Assembly: GCA_022072255.1 (NCBI GenBank)
Contig: JAJVHZ010000014.1
Coordinates: 1-64,000, forward strand
Direction: 5' to 3'
From: Gammaproteobacteria bacterium
GTDB taxonomy: Bacteria; Pseudomonadota; Gammaproteobacteria; JAJPIJ01
Length of the DNA: 64,000 nucleotides
Shown: piece by piece, positions 32,374 to 42,451 of the stretch
Layout: each line of letters starts with the position of its first letter
How positions within the stretch are numbered: position 1 is the first letter of the stretch
The notes under the pieces: model-generated
The model's input: the letters and a program-made list of their open reading frames with translations, nothing else
What the model was told of the DNA's origin: nothing
Databases searched by the model: none
Position numbers and translations under genes: made by a program

Positions 32374-34152
32374 ATGGCGGCCGAGCACCACGGGCTGGAC
32401 CTGCTGCCCTTGATCACCCTGCTGGCCGCGGGCGTGATCGGCGCGCCGTTGTTCAAGCGGCTGGGCCTGGGGTCGGTGCTGGGCTACCTGGCGGGCGGCA
32501 TCGCGATCGGCCCGTTCGGCCTGCAGGTCTTCACCCACCCGGCCGAAATCCTGCAAGTGGCCGAGCTGGGCGTGGTGCTGTTCCTGTTCATCGTCGGCCT
32601 GGAGATGCACCCGTCGCGGCTGTGGAGCATGCGCCATCAGATCTTCGGCCTCGGTCTGGTGCAGGTGCTCGTGTGCGCGCTGCTGCTCACCGCGGTCGGC
32701 GTTTTCACGGGCTTTCCGGTGGTGCCTTCGTTCGTCTCCGGTGCCGGCTTCGTGCTCACCTCCACCGCCATCGTGATGCAGTTGCTCGAGGAGCGCAGAC
32801 AGCTGGGCTCGCCGGCGGGGCAACGCGCCGTTTCGATCCTGCTGCTCGAAGACTTGATCATCGTTCCGCTGCTGGCGCTGGTCGCGTTCCTGGCGCCGGT
32901 CGCCGTTGGCCGGCCCGGCACGCACGCCGGCATCGACCTGGCGACGATCGGCATCGGCCTCGGATCGATTGCCGCACTGATCCTGGCCGGACGCTACCTG
33001 CTGAACCCGCTGTTCGGACTGCTGGCCAACGCGCGCGCGCGCGAGGTACTCACCGCGGCGGCCTTGCTCGTCGTGCTGGGCGCGGCGTACGCGATCGAAA
33101 GCGGCGGCCTGTCGATGGCGATGGGCGCGTTCCTGGCCGGCGTGATGCTGTCGGAGTCCAGCTACCGCCACCAGCTGGAAGCCGACATTGAACCGTTCCG
33201 CGGCGTCCTGCTCGGCCTGTTCTTTCTCGCCGTCGGCATGTCGCTGGACCTGGCGGTGGTCGCCGCCCACTGGGGCACGATCGTGTTCTACGTCATCGCC
33301 TACATGATCGTGAAGGCAGTCGGCATCTACGCCGTCGCCCGGCTGTTTCGCGCGGCCCACGGCGAGGCGCTCGATCGTGCGGTGGTGATGGCGCAAGGCG
33401 GCGAGTTCGCCTTCGTGCTGTACGCGGCGGCAACCAGCGCCGGCATCATCAACACCGAGCAGAACGCGATGCTGACGGCGACCATCATCCTCTCAATGGC
33501 GCTGACGCCGTTGGCGATCGCGTGCCTGAAGCGCGTTCGCGGCAGTCCGAGCGCAGGCGCCGAAACGCGTGAGTCGCCCGATGGCTTGACGGGTGCTGCG
33601 CTGGTCATCGGCTTCGGCCGGGTCGGCCAGATCGTCTCGCAGTTCCTGCTGGCACGCGGCCACGACGTCTCCATCATCGATACCGACGTCGAGATGATCG
33701 ACATCGCCCGGGAACACGACTTCAAGGTCTACTACGGCGACGGCACGCGGCTGGACGTGCTGCGCGCCGCCGGTGCGGCGTCCGCCCGTGTCGTGATCGT
33801 GTGCGTCGACGGGACCGAGGCCGGCACGAAGATCGTCGAACTGTTGAAGGCCGAATTTGTCCACGCGCCCGTGCTGGCCCGCGCCCGTGATCGCGTGCAC
33901 AGCCTGGCATTGATCCGCGCCGGCGCGGATCTGCAGGTGCGCGAGACCTTCGAGTCGGCCGTGTCGCTGGGCATGCAGGCGCTGCACACGCTGGGCGCTT
34001 CCGACAGCGAGGTCGCCGGCATCGCCGAGCGCATCCGCAAACGCGACCAGCAGCGCCTGGAGCTGGAGATCGTCGGTGGCATTGCTGCCGGCCGCGCGCT
34101 CTTCAGCGGCCGCGACTCGGGCAGCGATCGTGTTGCGCCGCCTCGCGAGTGA
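32374..34152 (+). CDS. KefB/KefC-like monovalent cation:proton antiporter with TrkA-N domain
   Basis: N-terminal multi-TM exchanger (ITLLAAGVIGAPLFKRLGLGSVLGYLAGGIAIGP) and C-terminal ALVIGFGRVGQIVSQFLLARGHDVSIIDTD. Confidence 0.9.
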   Translation: MAAEHHGLDLLPLITLLAAGVIGAPLFKRLGLGSVLGYLAGGIAIGPFGLQVFTHPAEILQVAELGVVLFLFIVGLEMHPSRLWSMRHQIFGLGLVQVLVCALLLTAVGVFTGFPVVPSFVSGAGFVLTSTAIVMQLLEERRQLGSPAGQRAVSILLLEDLIIVPLLALVAFLAPVAVGRPGTHAGIDLATIGIGLGSIAALILAGRYLLNPLFGLLANARAREVLTAAALLVVLGAAYAIESGGLSMAMGAFLAGVMLSESSYRHQLEADIEPFRGVLLGLFFLAVGMSLDLAVVAAHWGTIVFYVIAYMIVKAVGIYAVARLFRAAHGEALDRAVVMAQGGEFAFVLYAAATSAGIINTEQNAMLTATIILSMALTPLAIACLKRVRGSPSAGAETRESPDGLTGAALVIGFGRVGQIVSQFLLARGHDVSIIDTDVEMIDIAREHDFKVYYGDGTRLDVLRAAGAASARVVIVCVDGTEAGTKIVELLKAEFVHAPVLARARDRVHSLALIRAGADLQVRETFESAVSLGMQALHTLGASDSEVAGIAERIRKRDQQRLELEIVGGIAAGRALFSGRDSGSDRVAPPRE

Positions 34153-34171
34153 GGCTCAAGCACGTCGGCAA

Positions 34172-37100
34172 TCATTGTGGTTCTCGGGCGGGCACGGCCC
34201 GCGAGGGGCCGCGCCCGTACCTGTCCGCAATACGCTCGACAAGATAGTAGGTCACGGGAATCAGGAAGATCGCGAGCAACGTCGCCGCCAGCATGCCGCC
34301 GATGACGGTGGTGCCCATGACCTGGCGCGCCACGGCCCCGGAACCCGACGCCATCCAGAGGGGCACGCAACCCAGGATGAACGCAAAGGAGGTCATGATG
34401 ATTGGCCGCAGCCGCAGCCGCGCGCCCTCGAGCGCGGCCTCGACCAACGGGGCGCCCCGCTCGCGGGCGAGCTTGGCGAACTCGACGATCAGGATCGCGT
34501 TCTTGGCGGAGAGTCCGATGAGCATTACGAGGCCAATCTGCGCGTAGACGTTGTTCTCCATCCCGCGCGCCCACAGGGCCGCGAAGGCGCCGAAGACGGC
34601 GATCGGCGTCCCGAGCAGGACGCTGAATGGCAGCGTCCAGCTCTCGTAGAGCGCGGCCAGGATGAGAAACACGACAAAGAGCGAGATCGCGAAGATCACG
34701 GCGGGCGATACGCCCTCCTGCGCCCGCTTCTCATGGAAGGACATGCCGGCATAGTCGTACCCCATCTCGCCCGGCATGGTTTCGGCGAAGGTGAGCTCGA
34801 GCGCCCGCATCGCGTCGCGTGAACTGTATCCGGGAGCTGCCGTGACGTTGACCTGTGCGGCGCGGTAGAGATTGAAGCGCGTGGTGAACTCCGGTCCGCT
34901 GCTCGACCGGACGGTCGTCAGCGTGTTGAGCGGGACCGTTGCGCCCTCGGCGTTGCGGACGTGAAACAGGCCGACGTTCTCCGCCTTCGTGCGGAAGTCG
35001 CCCTCGGCCTGTACGAACACCTGCCATTGCCGCCCGAATCGATTGAAGTAGTTGACGAAGTAGCCGCCCATGAAGGTCTGGAGTGTCTGGCTGATCTCCG
35101 TGAGATCGACGCCCTGGGCGAGAACCCGATCGCGATCGACATCGATCAGGACCTGAGGGACCGAAGGCAGAAAAGTGCTGCTTACGGTGGCGATCTCGGG
35201 GCGCAGGCGGATCGCCGCGAGGAAGCGATCGAGATTCTCGGCGAGAAAGGCGACGTCACGCCCGGCGCGGTCTTCGAGCATGAACGTGACGCCGCCGGAG
35301 GTGCCGATGCCGGGAATGGCGGGTGGCGGGAAGGAAAACGCGTTTCCTTCCGGGATGGCGGCGAGCTTCGTGTTGATGGCTTCCTTGATCGCGGTGTACT
35401 GCTCCTCGGGTGTCGTGCGCTCTTCCCATGGCTTCAGTGTGATGAAGAAAAATGCGTTGAAAGTCGTATTGACGGTGCTGAGCAGGTTGTAGCCGATGAC
35501 GGACGTCACGTGCGCCACGCCGGGCGTGGCCAGGAGCGCCTCCTCGACCTTGCGCGCGGCGTCGCCGGTGCGTTCCATCGAAGCTGCATATGGCAGTTGC
35601 AGCGAGCCATACAGATAGCCCTGGTCCTCCTCGGGAAGAAACCCGGGGGACAGTCGCGAGCCGATCAGCCCGGCAACGACGGCAAAGACGCCGAGCAGCG
35701 CCATGCTCACGACGCCCTTGCGAATCGCCAGTCCCGAGACACTCACGTATCGCTCCGTGGTCCGCCCAAAAACGCGGTTGAACCTTTCAAAGAAGCGGCC
35801 GAGCAGGCCCGGCGCCGCAGAGCGTGGCTTCAGCAACAGTGCGCACAGGGCCGGACTCAGGGTGAGCGCAGTGAAGGCCGAGAGGATGACCGACACCGCA
35901 ACCGTCAGGGCGAACTGCTGGTACAGGGCGCCGGTGATGCCTGGAATGAAGGCGGTCGGCAGGAACACCGCGCTGAGCACGAGCGCAATGCCGATCACGG
36001 GACCGGAGACCTCCTCCATCGCCTTGAGCGTCGCTTCGCGCGGAGCAAGCCCCCGCTCGATGTGATGCTCGACCGCCTCGACGACGACGATGGCGTCATC
36101 GACGACGAGACCGATCGCCAGCACCAGGCCGAACAGCGCGAGCGTGTTGATGCCGAACCCGAAGAGCGGAAACAGGATGAAGACGCCGATCAGCGAGACC
36201 GGCACTGCACACAGGGGCACCAGCGTCGCGCGCCAGCCTTGCAGGAACAGGAAGACCACGAGCAGCACGAGCACGGTGGCTTCGACCAGCGTCATCAGGA
36301 TCTCGTCGATCCCCGCGCTCACCGCGCGCGTGGTGTCGAGGGCGATCGTGTAGCTCATGTCGGCCGGAAACTGCCGGGACACGCGCGCCATCAGCGCCCT
36401 GGCGCCTTCGGCGGCCTCGAGGGCATTGGTGCCGGGCAGCTGGTAGAGCGAGAGCACCGCGGAGGCCTTGCCATCGAGCCGCCCGCTCTGGTTGTAGGTC
36501 TGCGCGCCGAGTTCGATGCGGGCGACGTCCTTCACGCGCAACAGCGTGCCGTCGGGATTGGCCCGCACGACGATCTGCTCGAACTCCTCGACGCTCGCGA
36601 GCCGACCGGGCGCCCGCACCGTGTAGGTGAACTCCTGTCCTGGAGGGATCGGTTCGCCTCCGATCTGCCCGGCAGGGTTGACGGTGTTCTGCGCGCGTAG
36701 CGCACTCGTGATGTCAGTGACGGTGACGCCGAGCTTGGCGAGCTGGTCGGGCCGGACCCAGAGGCGCATGGCGTACTGGCCGGCGCCGAACACGTTCACA
36801 TTCGAGATGCCGGGAACGCGGGTCAGCTGATCGATGAGGTTGATGTTGGCGTAATTGGCCAGAAAGACGTTGTCGTGAGTCCCCTCCGGCGAATGCAATG
36901 CAATCAGCATGAGCGGCGCCGAGGTCGACTTGATCACCGAGACGCCGGCGTTGACGACGTCTTGCGGCAACTGCGACGCCGCCTGGTTGACCCGCATCTG
37001 CGTGAGTATGTGGTCGGTGTTGGGATCCGTGCCAACCTCGAAGTTCACGGTCATGCGAATGGAGCCGTTCGCGTTGATCGACTGGATGAAGTTGCTGCGA

Positions 37101-37318
37101 TCCACGCCGGTCATCTGTTGTTCGATCGGCGTTGCGACGGACTGCTCGATCGTCTGCGCATCGGCGCCCGTGTAGTTGGCGCGAACCTGGATTTCCGGGG
37201 GAACGATGCGCGGATACTGCGAGATCGGGAGCCCGATCAGGATCACCGTGCCGACGAAAGTGATCAGGATCGCGATGACGATCGCGACGATCGGGCGGTC
37301 GATGAAGAAGCGTGACAT
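34172..37318 (-). CDS. RND efflux transporter permease (AcrB/HAE1-like)
   Basis: 1048 aa starting MSRFFIDRPIVAIVIAILITFVGTVILIGLPISQYP; VVDDAIVVVEAVEHH. Confidence 0.95.
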   Translation of the reverse strand: MSRFFIDRPIVAIVIAILITFVGTVILIGLPISQYPRIVPPEIQVRANYTGADAQTIEQSVATPIEQQMTGVDRSNFIQSINANGSIRMTVNFEVGTDPNTDHILTQMRVNQAASQLPQDVVNAGVSVIKSTSAPLMLIALHSPEGTHDNVFLANYANINLIDQLTRVPGISNVNVFGAGQYAMRLWVRPDQLAKLGVTVTDITSALRAQNTVNPAGQIGGEPIPPGQEFTYTVRAPGRLASVEEFEQIVVRANPDGTLLRVKDVARIELGAQTYNQSGRLDGKASAVLSLYQLPGTNALEAAEGARALMARVSRQFPADMSYTIALDTTRAVSAGIDEILMTLVEATVLVLLVVFLFLQGWRATLVPLCAVPVSLIGVFILFPLFGFGINTLALFGLVLAIGLVVDDAIVVVEAVEHHIERGLAPREATLKAMEEVSGPVIGIALVLSAVFLPTAFIPGITGALYQQFALTVAVSVILSAFTALTLSPALCALLLKPRSAAPGLLGRFFERFNRVFGRTTERYVSVSGLAIRKGVVSMALLGVFAVVAGLIGSRLSPGFLPEEDQGYLYGSLQLPYAASMERTGDAARKVEEALLATPGVAHVTSVIGYNLLSTVNTTFNAFFFITLKPWEERTTPEEQYTAIKEAINTKLAAIPEGNAFSFPPPAIPGIGTSGGVTFMLEDRAGRDVAFLAENLDRFLAAIRLRPEIATVSSTFLPSVPQVLIDVDRDRVLAQGVDLTEISQTLQTFMGGYFVNYFNRFGRQWQVFVQAEGDFRTKAENVGLFHVRNAEGATVPLNTLTTVRSSSGPEFTTRFNLYRAAQVNVTAAPGYSSRDAMRALELTFAETMPGEMGYDYAGMSFHEKRAQEGVSPAVIFAISLFVVFLILAALYESWTLPFSVLLGTPIAVFGAFAALWARGMENNVYAQIGLVMLIGLSAKNAILIVEFAKLARERGAPLVEAALEGARLRLRPIIMTSFAFILGCVPLWMASGSGAVARQVMGTTVIGGMLAATLLAIFLIPVTYYLVERIADRYGRGPSRAVPAREPQ

Positions 37319-37324
37319 GGCGTG

Positions 37325-38500
37325 TCAGTCGCCCGGCGCCTGCGGCACCCAGGGCCTGGGATTCACCACAACACCTGCGGTCGCCTTCTGCGTGCCCTCC
37401 ACGACGATGCGTTCGCCGGCGTTCAGCCCCTGCTCGACGACCCACATCCGATCGACGCGACGGCCCATCCGGACAGGGCGGATCTCTGCCCTGTTGTCCG
37501 CGCCGATGACGATGATCTGGTAGCTGCCTTGAAGCTCGGTGACGGCCCGCTGCGGAACGAGAAGCGCATCCCGCCGCACCTCGGAGCGCATCCTCACCCG
37601 CACGAACTGCCCGCTGCGCAGGACGTTGCCGGGGTTCGGGAAGATCGCGGCAATGCGCTGCGTGCCGGTTCGGGCATCGACCACGGTATCGACCGCGAAC
37701 AGGCGGCCCTTGTGAGCAAACACGGACCCGTCCGCCAGGATGAGTTCGTACTCCAGTTGCTGCTCATGCGCCCGACGGGCTTCGGGGTCGTTCGCCCAGC
37801 GCCGCGTGTAGGCGACGTAGCGCTGGTCGCTCACCGTGAAGTATGCCTTGATGGGGTCCACCGTGGACACCACCATGAGCGGGCCCGAGTTGGGACCGAC
37901 CAGATCACCCACCTGCGCTCGCGCAAGCCCCGCGATACCGTCGATGGGCGAGCGGACCGAGGCGTATTGCAGGTTCAGCGTCGCCTGATCGACGGTCGCG
38001 CGCTGTGCTTTCACGCGGGCACGCGCCGCTTCGGCCTGTTGCACGGCGTTGTCGCGTTCCTGCTTGCTGATCGCGGATTGGCCCACCAGACTGGTGTAGC
38101 GTTGCGCCAGCAGATCGGCCTGCTGAGCGTTGGCCTGCGCTTGTGCCAGCAGCGCCTGGGCCTCAGCGAGCCCGGCCTCCGAGGGGCGAGGATCGATCTG
38201 GAACAGGAGATCGCCGGCCTTGACCTCGCTGCCCTCTTGGTAGTTCTGCGCCACGAGGTGGCCCTGAACACGCGCCTGGATGCTCGCCTCGACGGAGCCT
38301 TCGAGCGTGCCGACAAAGTCATCATAGATCGGTACGTCTTGTTGCAGCACCTCGGTAACCAGTACCTCCGGCGGCGGCGTGGACCGTGGCGACTGCGGTC
38401 CGCAGGCGGACAGCGCCAGCGCAAACGCGACAATCCACACCTGTTTACGCGCAGCCTGCGCGGTTCCTGGTTTGTTGAGTGACCGTGATGATCTGCACAT
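37325..38500 (-). CDS. RND efflux periplasmic adaptor subunit
   Basis: Lipoprotein leader (FALALSAC), VEASIQARVQGHLVAQNYQEGSEVKAGDLLFQIDP. Confidence 0.92.
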   Translation of the reverse strand: MCRSSRSLNKPGTAQAARKQVWIVAFALALSACGPQSPRSTPPPEVLVTEVLQQDVPIYDDFVGTLEGSVEASIQARVQGHLVAQNYQEGSEVKAGDLLFQIDPRPSEAGLAEAQALLAQAQANAQQADLLAQRYTSLVGQSAISKQERDNAVQQAEAARARVKAQRATVDQATLNLQYASVRSPIDGIAGLARAQVGDLVGPNSGPLMVVSTVDPIKAYFTVSDQRYVAYTRRWANDPEARRAHEQQLEYELILADGSVFAHKGRLFAVDTVVDARTGTQRIAAIFPNPGNVLRSGQFVRVRMRSEVRRDALLVPQRAVTELQGSYQIIVIGADNRAEIRPVRMGRRVDRMWVVEQGLNAGERIVVEGTQKATAGVVVNPRPWVPQAPGD

Positions 38501-38528
38501 GGTGAATCCTCTCACTGGAAAGCCGGTT

Positions 38529-39131
38529 CTATTTGGCGGCCACGCTCGCGACACGACTGACTCCGAGGCTCGAGCGCACGTGGAGCCGCGGGTCGAGCGC
38601 AAGCTTGACGATCAGGTCCGAAAGGCTGTTCAGCGACACTTCCCGGCCCTTGAACGGCTCACCCTTCTGCGTGAGCACGTAGTCGACGGCGGCATCCCGC
38701 GTGAACCAGCCCGGCCGGAGAATCGTGTAGTCGAGGTCCGAGCCTTCGATGACCGCCGCGGAATCCCGATACGGATCGAGCACGCGCTCATAGCGCTCGC
38801 CGGGCACCTCCCCGTAGATGCCCATGGAGCTCACGAAGATCAACCGCTTGACGCCGGTGGCCTGCATCGCCTGGACGATGCTTTCCGCCTGCTTCGCCAT
38901 CGGACCGGCGAGGTTTGCGTACACGACGTCCTGCCAGCGCATCGCGGCCATCAGCGTCGGCCGGTCGAGGACATCGCCCTCGACGATGTCGACGCGCGCG
39001 GAATCGGGGTTGGACAGGCGCGCTGCGTGGCGCAGATAGAGGGTGAGCCTCGCGTCCGACTGGGCGAGGAGCCACCGCGTCGTGTTGCGCGCGAGCTGGC
39101 CGTTGGCACCGAGGATGAGAATGTTGGTCAT
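38529..39131 (-). CDS. NAD(P)H-binding (NmrA-like) protein
   Basis: MTNILILGANGQLARNTTRWLL. Confidence 0.85.
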   Translation of the reverse strand: MTNILILGANGQLARNTTRWLLAQSDARLTLYLRHAARLSNPDSARVDIVEGDVLDRPTLMAAMRWQDVVYANLAGPMAKQAESIVQAMQATGVKRLIFVSSMGIYGEVPGERYERVLDPYRDSAAVIEGSDLDYTILRPGWFTRDAAVDYVLTQKGEPFKGREVSLNSLSDLIVKLALDPRLHVRSSLGVSRVASVAAK

Positions 39132-39221
39132 GTCCTGACTCCTGCGGCGTAGTCTGGTCCGCAGGCATTGATCTGATAAGTCGGAGGATCGAGAATAGAC
39201 TTGTGAGAGAGGCTCATTAAA

Positions 39222-40151
39222 ATGCCCAACCGTGGCCGCAGCTCGGCCCGCGAGAACTACAACGAACTGCAGGCCTTCCTGGCGGTGGCCCGCGAGCGCA
39301 GCTTCACGCGCGCCGCGGCGCAGCTCGGCGTGTCACCCTCCGCGCTCAGCCATACCCTTCGCGGCCTGGAGGAACGGCTGAAGGTCCGCCTGCTCACGCG
39401 CACGACGCGCAGCGTGTCACCGACCGAGGCCGGCGAACGACTCGCACGAGAGTTGGAACCGCGCTTTCAGGACATAGACCGGGCGATCTCCGATCTGGGC
39501 GGGATACGCGAAAAGCCGGGCGGCACCATCCGGATTACCACGAGCGAGCACGCGGCCTCGAAAATTCTGTGGCCCGTGCTGGAGAAGTTCCTGCCGAAGT
39601 ATCCGGACATTCGCGTCGAGGTGATCTCCGACGCCCGCCTGACAGACATCGTCGCCGAGCGCTTCGACGCCGGCATCCGCCTGGGCGAGTCGGTCGCCAA
39701 GGGTATGGTGGCGGCGCCGGTCGGGCCGCCGCTGCGCATGCTCGTGGTCGGCACGCCGAAGTACCTGGCGTCCCGGCCGCCAATCAACTCACCGCGGGAC
39801 CTCGTCCATCACGACTGCATCAACATCCGTTTCCTGACGCACGGCGGTCTCTACACGTGGGAATTCCAGAAGGGCGGACGCGCGCTGAACGTGCGCGTCG
39901 AGGGGCGCCTCACCTTCAACAGCATGACGCAGGTCATCAAGGCGGCACGCGCCGGCTTCGGGCTCGCGTTCGCACATGAGGACCTGGTCGAAGCAGACAT
40001 CGCGGCTCGCCGCCTGAAGGCGGTGCTGACAGACTGGACGCCGCCGTTTCCGGGCTATCACTTGTACTACCCGAGCCGGCGGCAGCACTCACCCGCGTTT
40101 GCGCTGTTGATCCAGGCGATGCGGGCGTTTGGTTCAGGTCGCGACCCGTGA
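39222..40151 (+). CDS. LysR family transcriptional regulator
   Basis: AVARERSFTRAAAQLGVSPSALSHTLRGLEERLKVRLLTRTTRSVSPTEAG; divergent from 38529-39131. Confidence 0.95.
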   Translation: MPNRGRSSARENYNELQAFLAVARERSFTRAAAQLGVSPSALSHTLRGLEERLKVRLLTRTTRSVSPTEAGERLARELEPRFQDIDRAISDLGGIREKPGGTIRITTSEHAASKILWPVLEKFLPKYPDIRVEVISDARLTDIVAERFDAGIRLGESVAKGMVAAPVGPPLRMLVVGTPKYLASRPPINSPRDLVHHDCINIRFLTHGGLYTWEFQKGGRALNVRVEGRLTFNSMTQVIKAARAGFGLAFAHEDLVEADIAARRLKAVLTDWTPPFPGYHLYYPSRRQHSPAFALLIQAMRAFGSGRDP

Positions 40152-40320
40152 ACGTCGTCACGGCGCGTCCTGCCGCAAGGCGCGTCATAAGCGATGAATC
40201 GCCTGTCTATCCGCCATTTGGCGAATTGCTTCCTCTGGGAGACGATTTGAAACCAAACAGACCCCGAGAAACGTCAATCATCTGATCTCATTGACGAGAG
40301 AAATCCCCCGACAAATCCCC

Positions 40321-40336
40321 TCACTCCCACTCGATC
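40321..40336 (-). repeat. Internal att-like repeat identical to 16 bp of the guaA 3' end
   Basis: tcactcccactcgatc at 40321-40336 and 42452-42467. Confidence 0.75.
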
Positions 40337-40827
40337 AACGCGACAACCCGCGCCCCTAGTTCGTCGGGCAAGCACCTCACCGCACTGTGCCAATCTTTGG
40401 AGTTTGGCGCACGACCGCAACGAATAACGTACTTCTTCGCGCCGTCCGACACGGTCCCCGCACGCGCGTACTTTGGCATGTCGGACAGCGGAAATACCCA
40501 CGCCATCGCAATGGCGGATGAATCTTCCGTCAGCAGGCCGAAAATCGCACACGCAGGACGATCCCAATAAGTCGCTTTGCGAATCTCGAAATGAACCGTG
40601 TCCGACCGTTCAGAAGTGCCGGCTTTGTTGATCGTTACGGTTCTGCACTTCACTTGCGCCGGCAGCGCACGGCCTGATCGCTTGTCGTAGATCAGGAGAT
40701 CGATACCGTCATCGTCCGCAACGTGCTGGAACGCCGATAGGCGTCCGTTCGTCGCAATCATCAACATGTTGGCGACGTGATTCTCTGCAATGGCGCCGAT
40801 CTGAGTGCTGGAAAGTTTGTCCATCAA
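40321..40827 (-). CDS. PD-(D/E)XK nuclease-like hypothetical protein; C-terminus formed by the att repeat
   Basis: DDDGIDLLIYDKRSGRALPAQVKCR motif pattern; C-terminus ...VALIEWE*. Confidence 0.6.
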   Translation of the reverse strand: MMDKLSSTQIGAIAENHVANMLMIATNGRLSAFQHVADDDGIDLLIYDKRSGRALPAQVKCRTVTINKAGTSERSDTVHFEIRKATYWDRPACAIFGLLTEDSSAIAMAWVFPLSDMPKYARAGTVSDGAKKYVIRCGRAPNSKDWHSAVRCLPDELGARVVALIEWE

Positions 40828-40879
40828 TCGTCTCCCGCCATGCAGCCCTTCGAACTCGCCGATCCAGGCTAACAGGCCG

Positions 40880-42157
40880 CTACGTCAGCGCCTGTGACGC
40901 GATTACCTTCATTGACGAGGGCAGAAGTACCGGCGTGTGCGCCTTGCCCGCCACCCACGCGTCGATCATCTCCGCCCACTCCTGCAGCATGTGCCGCCGC
41001 TGCTCGGCGTACTGGGCGCGGTTGTATGTGCCACGCGATGACTCGTTGCGCTCGTGCGCGAGCGCCTTCTCGATCCAGTCGCGGTTGAAACCCATCTCGT
41101 TGAGGATCGTAGAGCCGGTGCGGCGCAGGTCGTGAACCGTGAACATCTCCAGCGGCGGGCCTTTGGCCTTGGCCTTCTCGGCGATCTGCGACGTGACCCG
41201 GTTGAGCCTGCTCGCTGCGATGTGAACGTCGGCGTCATAGCGTGATGGGAAAACGTATGGCGAGCTGCCCGCCATCAGCTTCAGCGCGGTGAAAATCTCC
41301 AGCGCCTGCCGCGAGAGATAGACACTGTGCGGCCGACGCGCCTTCATGCGTTCCTTCGGAATCGTCCAGACGCCCTTGTCGAAGTCGACCTCGCTCCACA
41401 TGGCCTTTGCCAGTTCGCTCTTGCGCACGAGCGTCAGCAGGATCATCCGCAGCGCCAGGCGGTGGATGTGGGCAAACGACACCTTGTCGATCAGCGTGAA
41501 CGCGATCCGGATTTCCTCGGGGCTAAGCGCGCGCTCGCGCGGCTTGAAGGTTGCAATGGAAGTTGGCGCCACCTCGTTGGCCGGATTCGGCACCTTGTGA
41601 CCGTGCAGGTTCGCGAAGTTGTAGATGCCCTTCACGATGTCCCGGACGTGAATGGCCGTCGCGGGCGAACCCCGGTTCTTGATCTTCAAGCACAGGATGC
41701 GCACGTCGTCGGACGACACCTCCGGCAGCAGGCGGTTCGAGAGTTCGGGTTCGACCTCGCGCCGATAGATGCCCTTGCGCATGGTGCGAGTGCTCTCCGC
41801 CATCGGGCCCTCGTCCAGCCACTTGGTGGCGAACTGGCCCAGGGTCTGAGCGGCTGCCAACTGGCGCTTCTCGCGCTGCTTCACCCTCGCCGGAGAATGC
41901 CCTTGGGCGAGCGTGTTCCGGGCGGCGATGCACTTCTCGCGCGCGGCGGACAGGGATAGGCCCGCCGGGCCATAGCGACCCAGCGTGAGGGTCTCGCGCC
42001 GGTTGCTGATCCGATAGTCGAACCGGAACGTGATCGTCCCTGCCGGGGAGACGGTCACGTACATCCCATCCCGGTCCGTCACTTTGTACGGCTTTTCCCG
42101 GGGTTTCAGCCTCTTCAGGGCGATGTCGGTAAGCATGGCGGGCCCCTGTTCTGACAC
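40880..42157 (-). CDS. int: Tyrosine-type integrase (DUF4102/phage integrase)
   Basis: MLTDIALKRLKPREKPYKVTDRDGMYVTVSPAGTITFRFDYR; VHDLRRTGSTILNEMG; ALAHERNESSRGTYNRAQY. Confidence 0.95.
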   Translation of the reverse strand: MSEQGPAMLTDIALKRLKPREKPYKVTDRDGMYVTVSPAGTITFRFDYRISNRRETLTLGRYGPAGLSLSAAREKCIAARNTLAQGHSPARVKQREKRQLAAAQTLGQFATKWLDEGPMAESTRTMRKGIYRREVEPELSNRLLPEVSSDDVRILCLKIKNRGSPATAIHVRDIVKGIYNFANLHGHKVPNPANEVAPTSIATFKPRERALSPEEIRIAFTLIDKVSFAHIHRLALRMILLTLVRKSELAKAMWSEVDFDKGVWTIPKERMKARRPHSVYLSRQALEIFTALKLMAGSSPYVFPSRYDADVHIAASRLNRVTSQIAEKAKAKGPPLEMFTVHDLRRTGSTILNEMGFNRDWIEKALAHERNESSRGTYNRAQYAEQRRHMLQEWAEMIDAWVAGKAHTPVLLPSSMKVIASQALT

Positions 42158-42164
42158 AGGCCTG

Positions 42165-42339
42165 TTTTACCGTCAAAACCCTGTATCGCTCAATCCGCAC
42201 CAGGGAAAACACGGGTTTCTGCCATTTTTTCCCTGAAATTCTGCGATTTGTTTGTCCGTCATGCCGTCAATCGTATGACGGTAAAAATGGAGGTCCTTAG
42301 GTATGTCCGGAATCCTTACCGTCAGATTTACCGTCAGAT
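42165..42339. repeat. Cluster of ACCGTCA/TGACGGT repeats upstream of int
   Basis: TTTTACCGTCA 42165-42175, TGACGGTAAAAA 42276-42287, tandem TTACCGTCAGAT at 42316-42327 and 42328-42339. Confidence 0.7.
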
Positions 42340-42451
42340 CGCGTCGCTTGGTGCCGATAGCCAGCGATAGATTCGGAAAGGTTATTTATTATTATTCAGC
42401 GACTTAGGTTCTGTTTTCGTGGGTCACCGATAGACCGCGAAAGGCACTCGA

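Noticed and set aside
32374-34152. KefB-like antiporter as part of the redox system (electrophile-gated K+ efflux)
   Set aside because: Kef systems do respond to glutathione adducts, but opposite strand and lack of other links make this too speculative to report as a finding.
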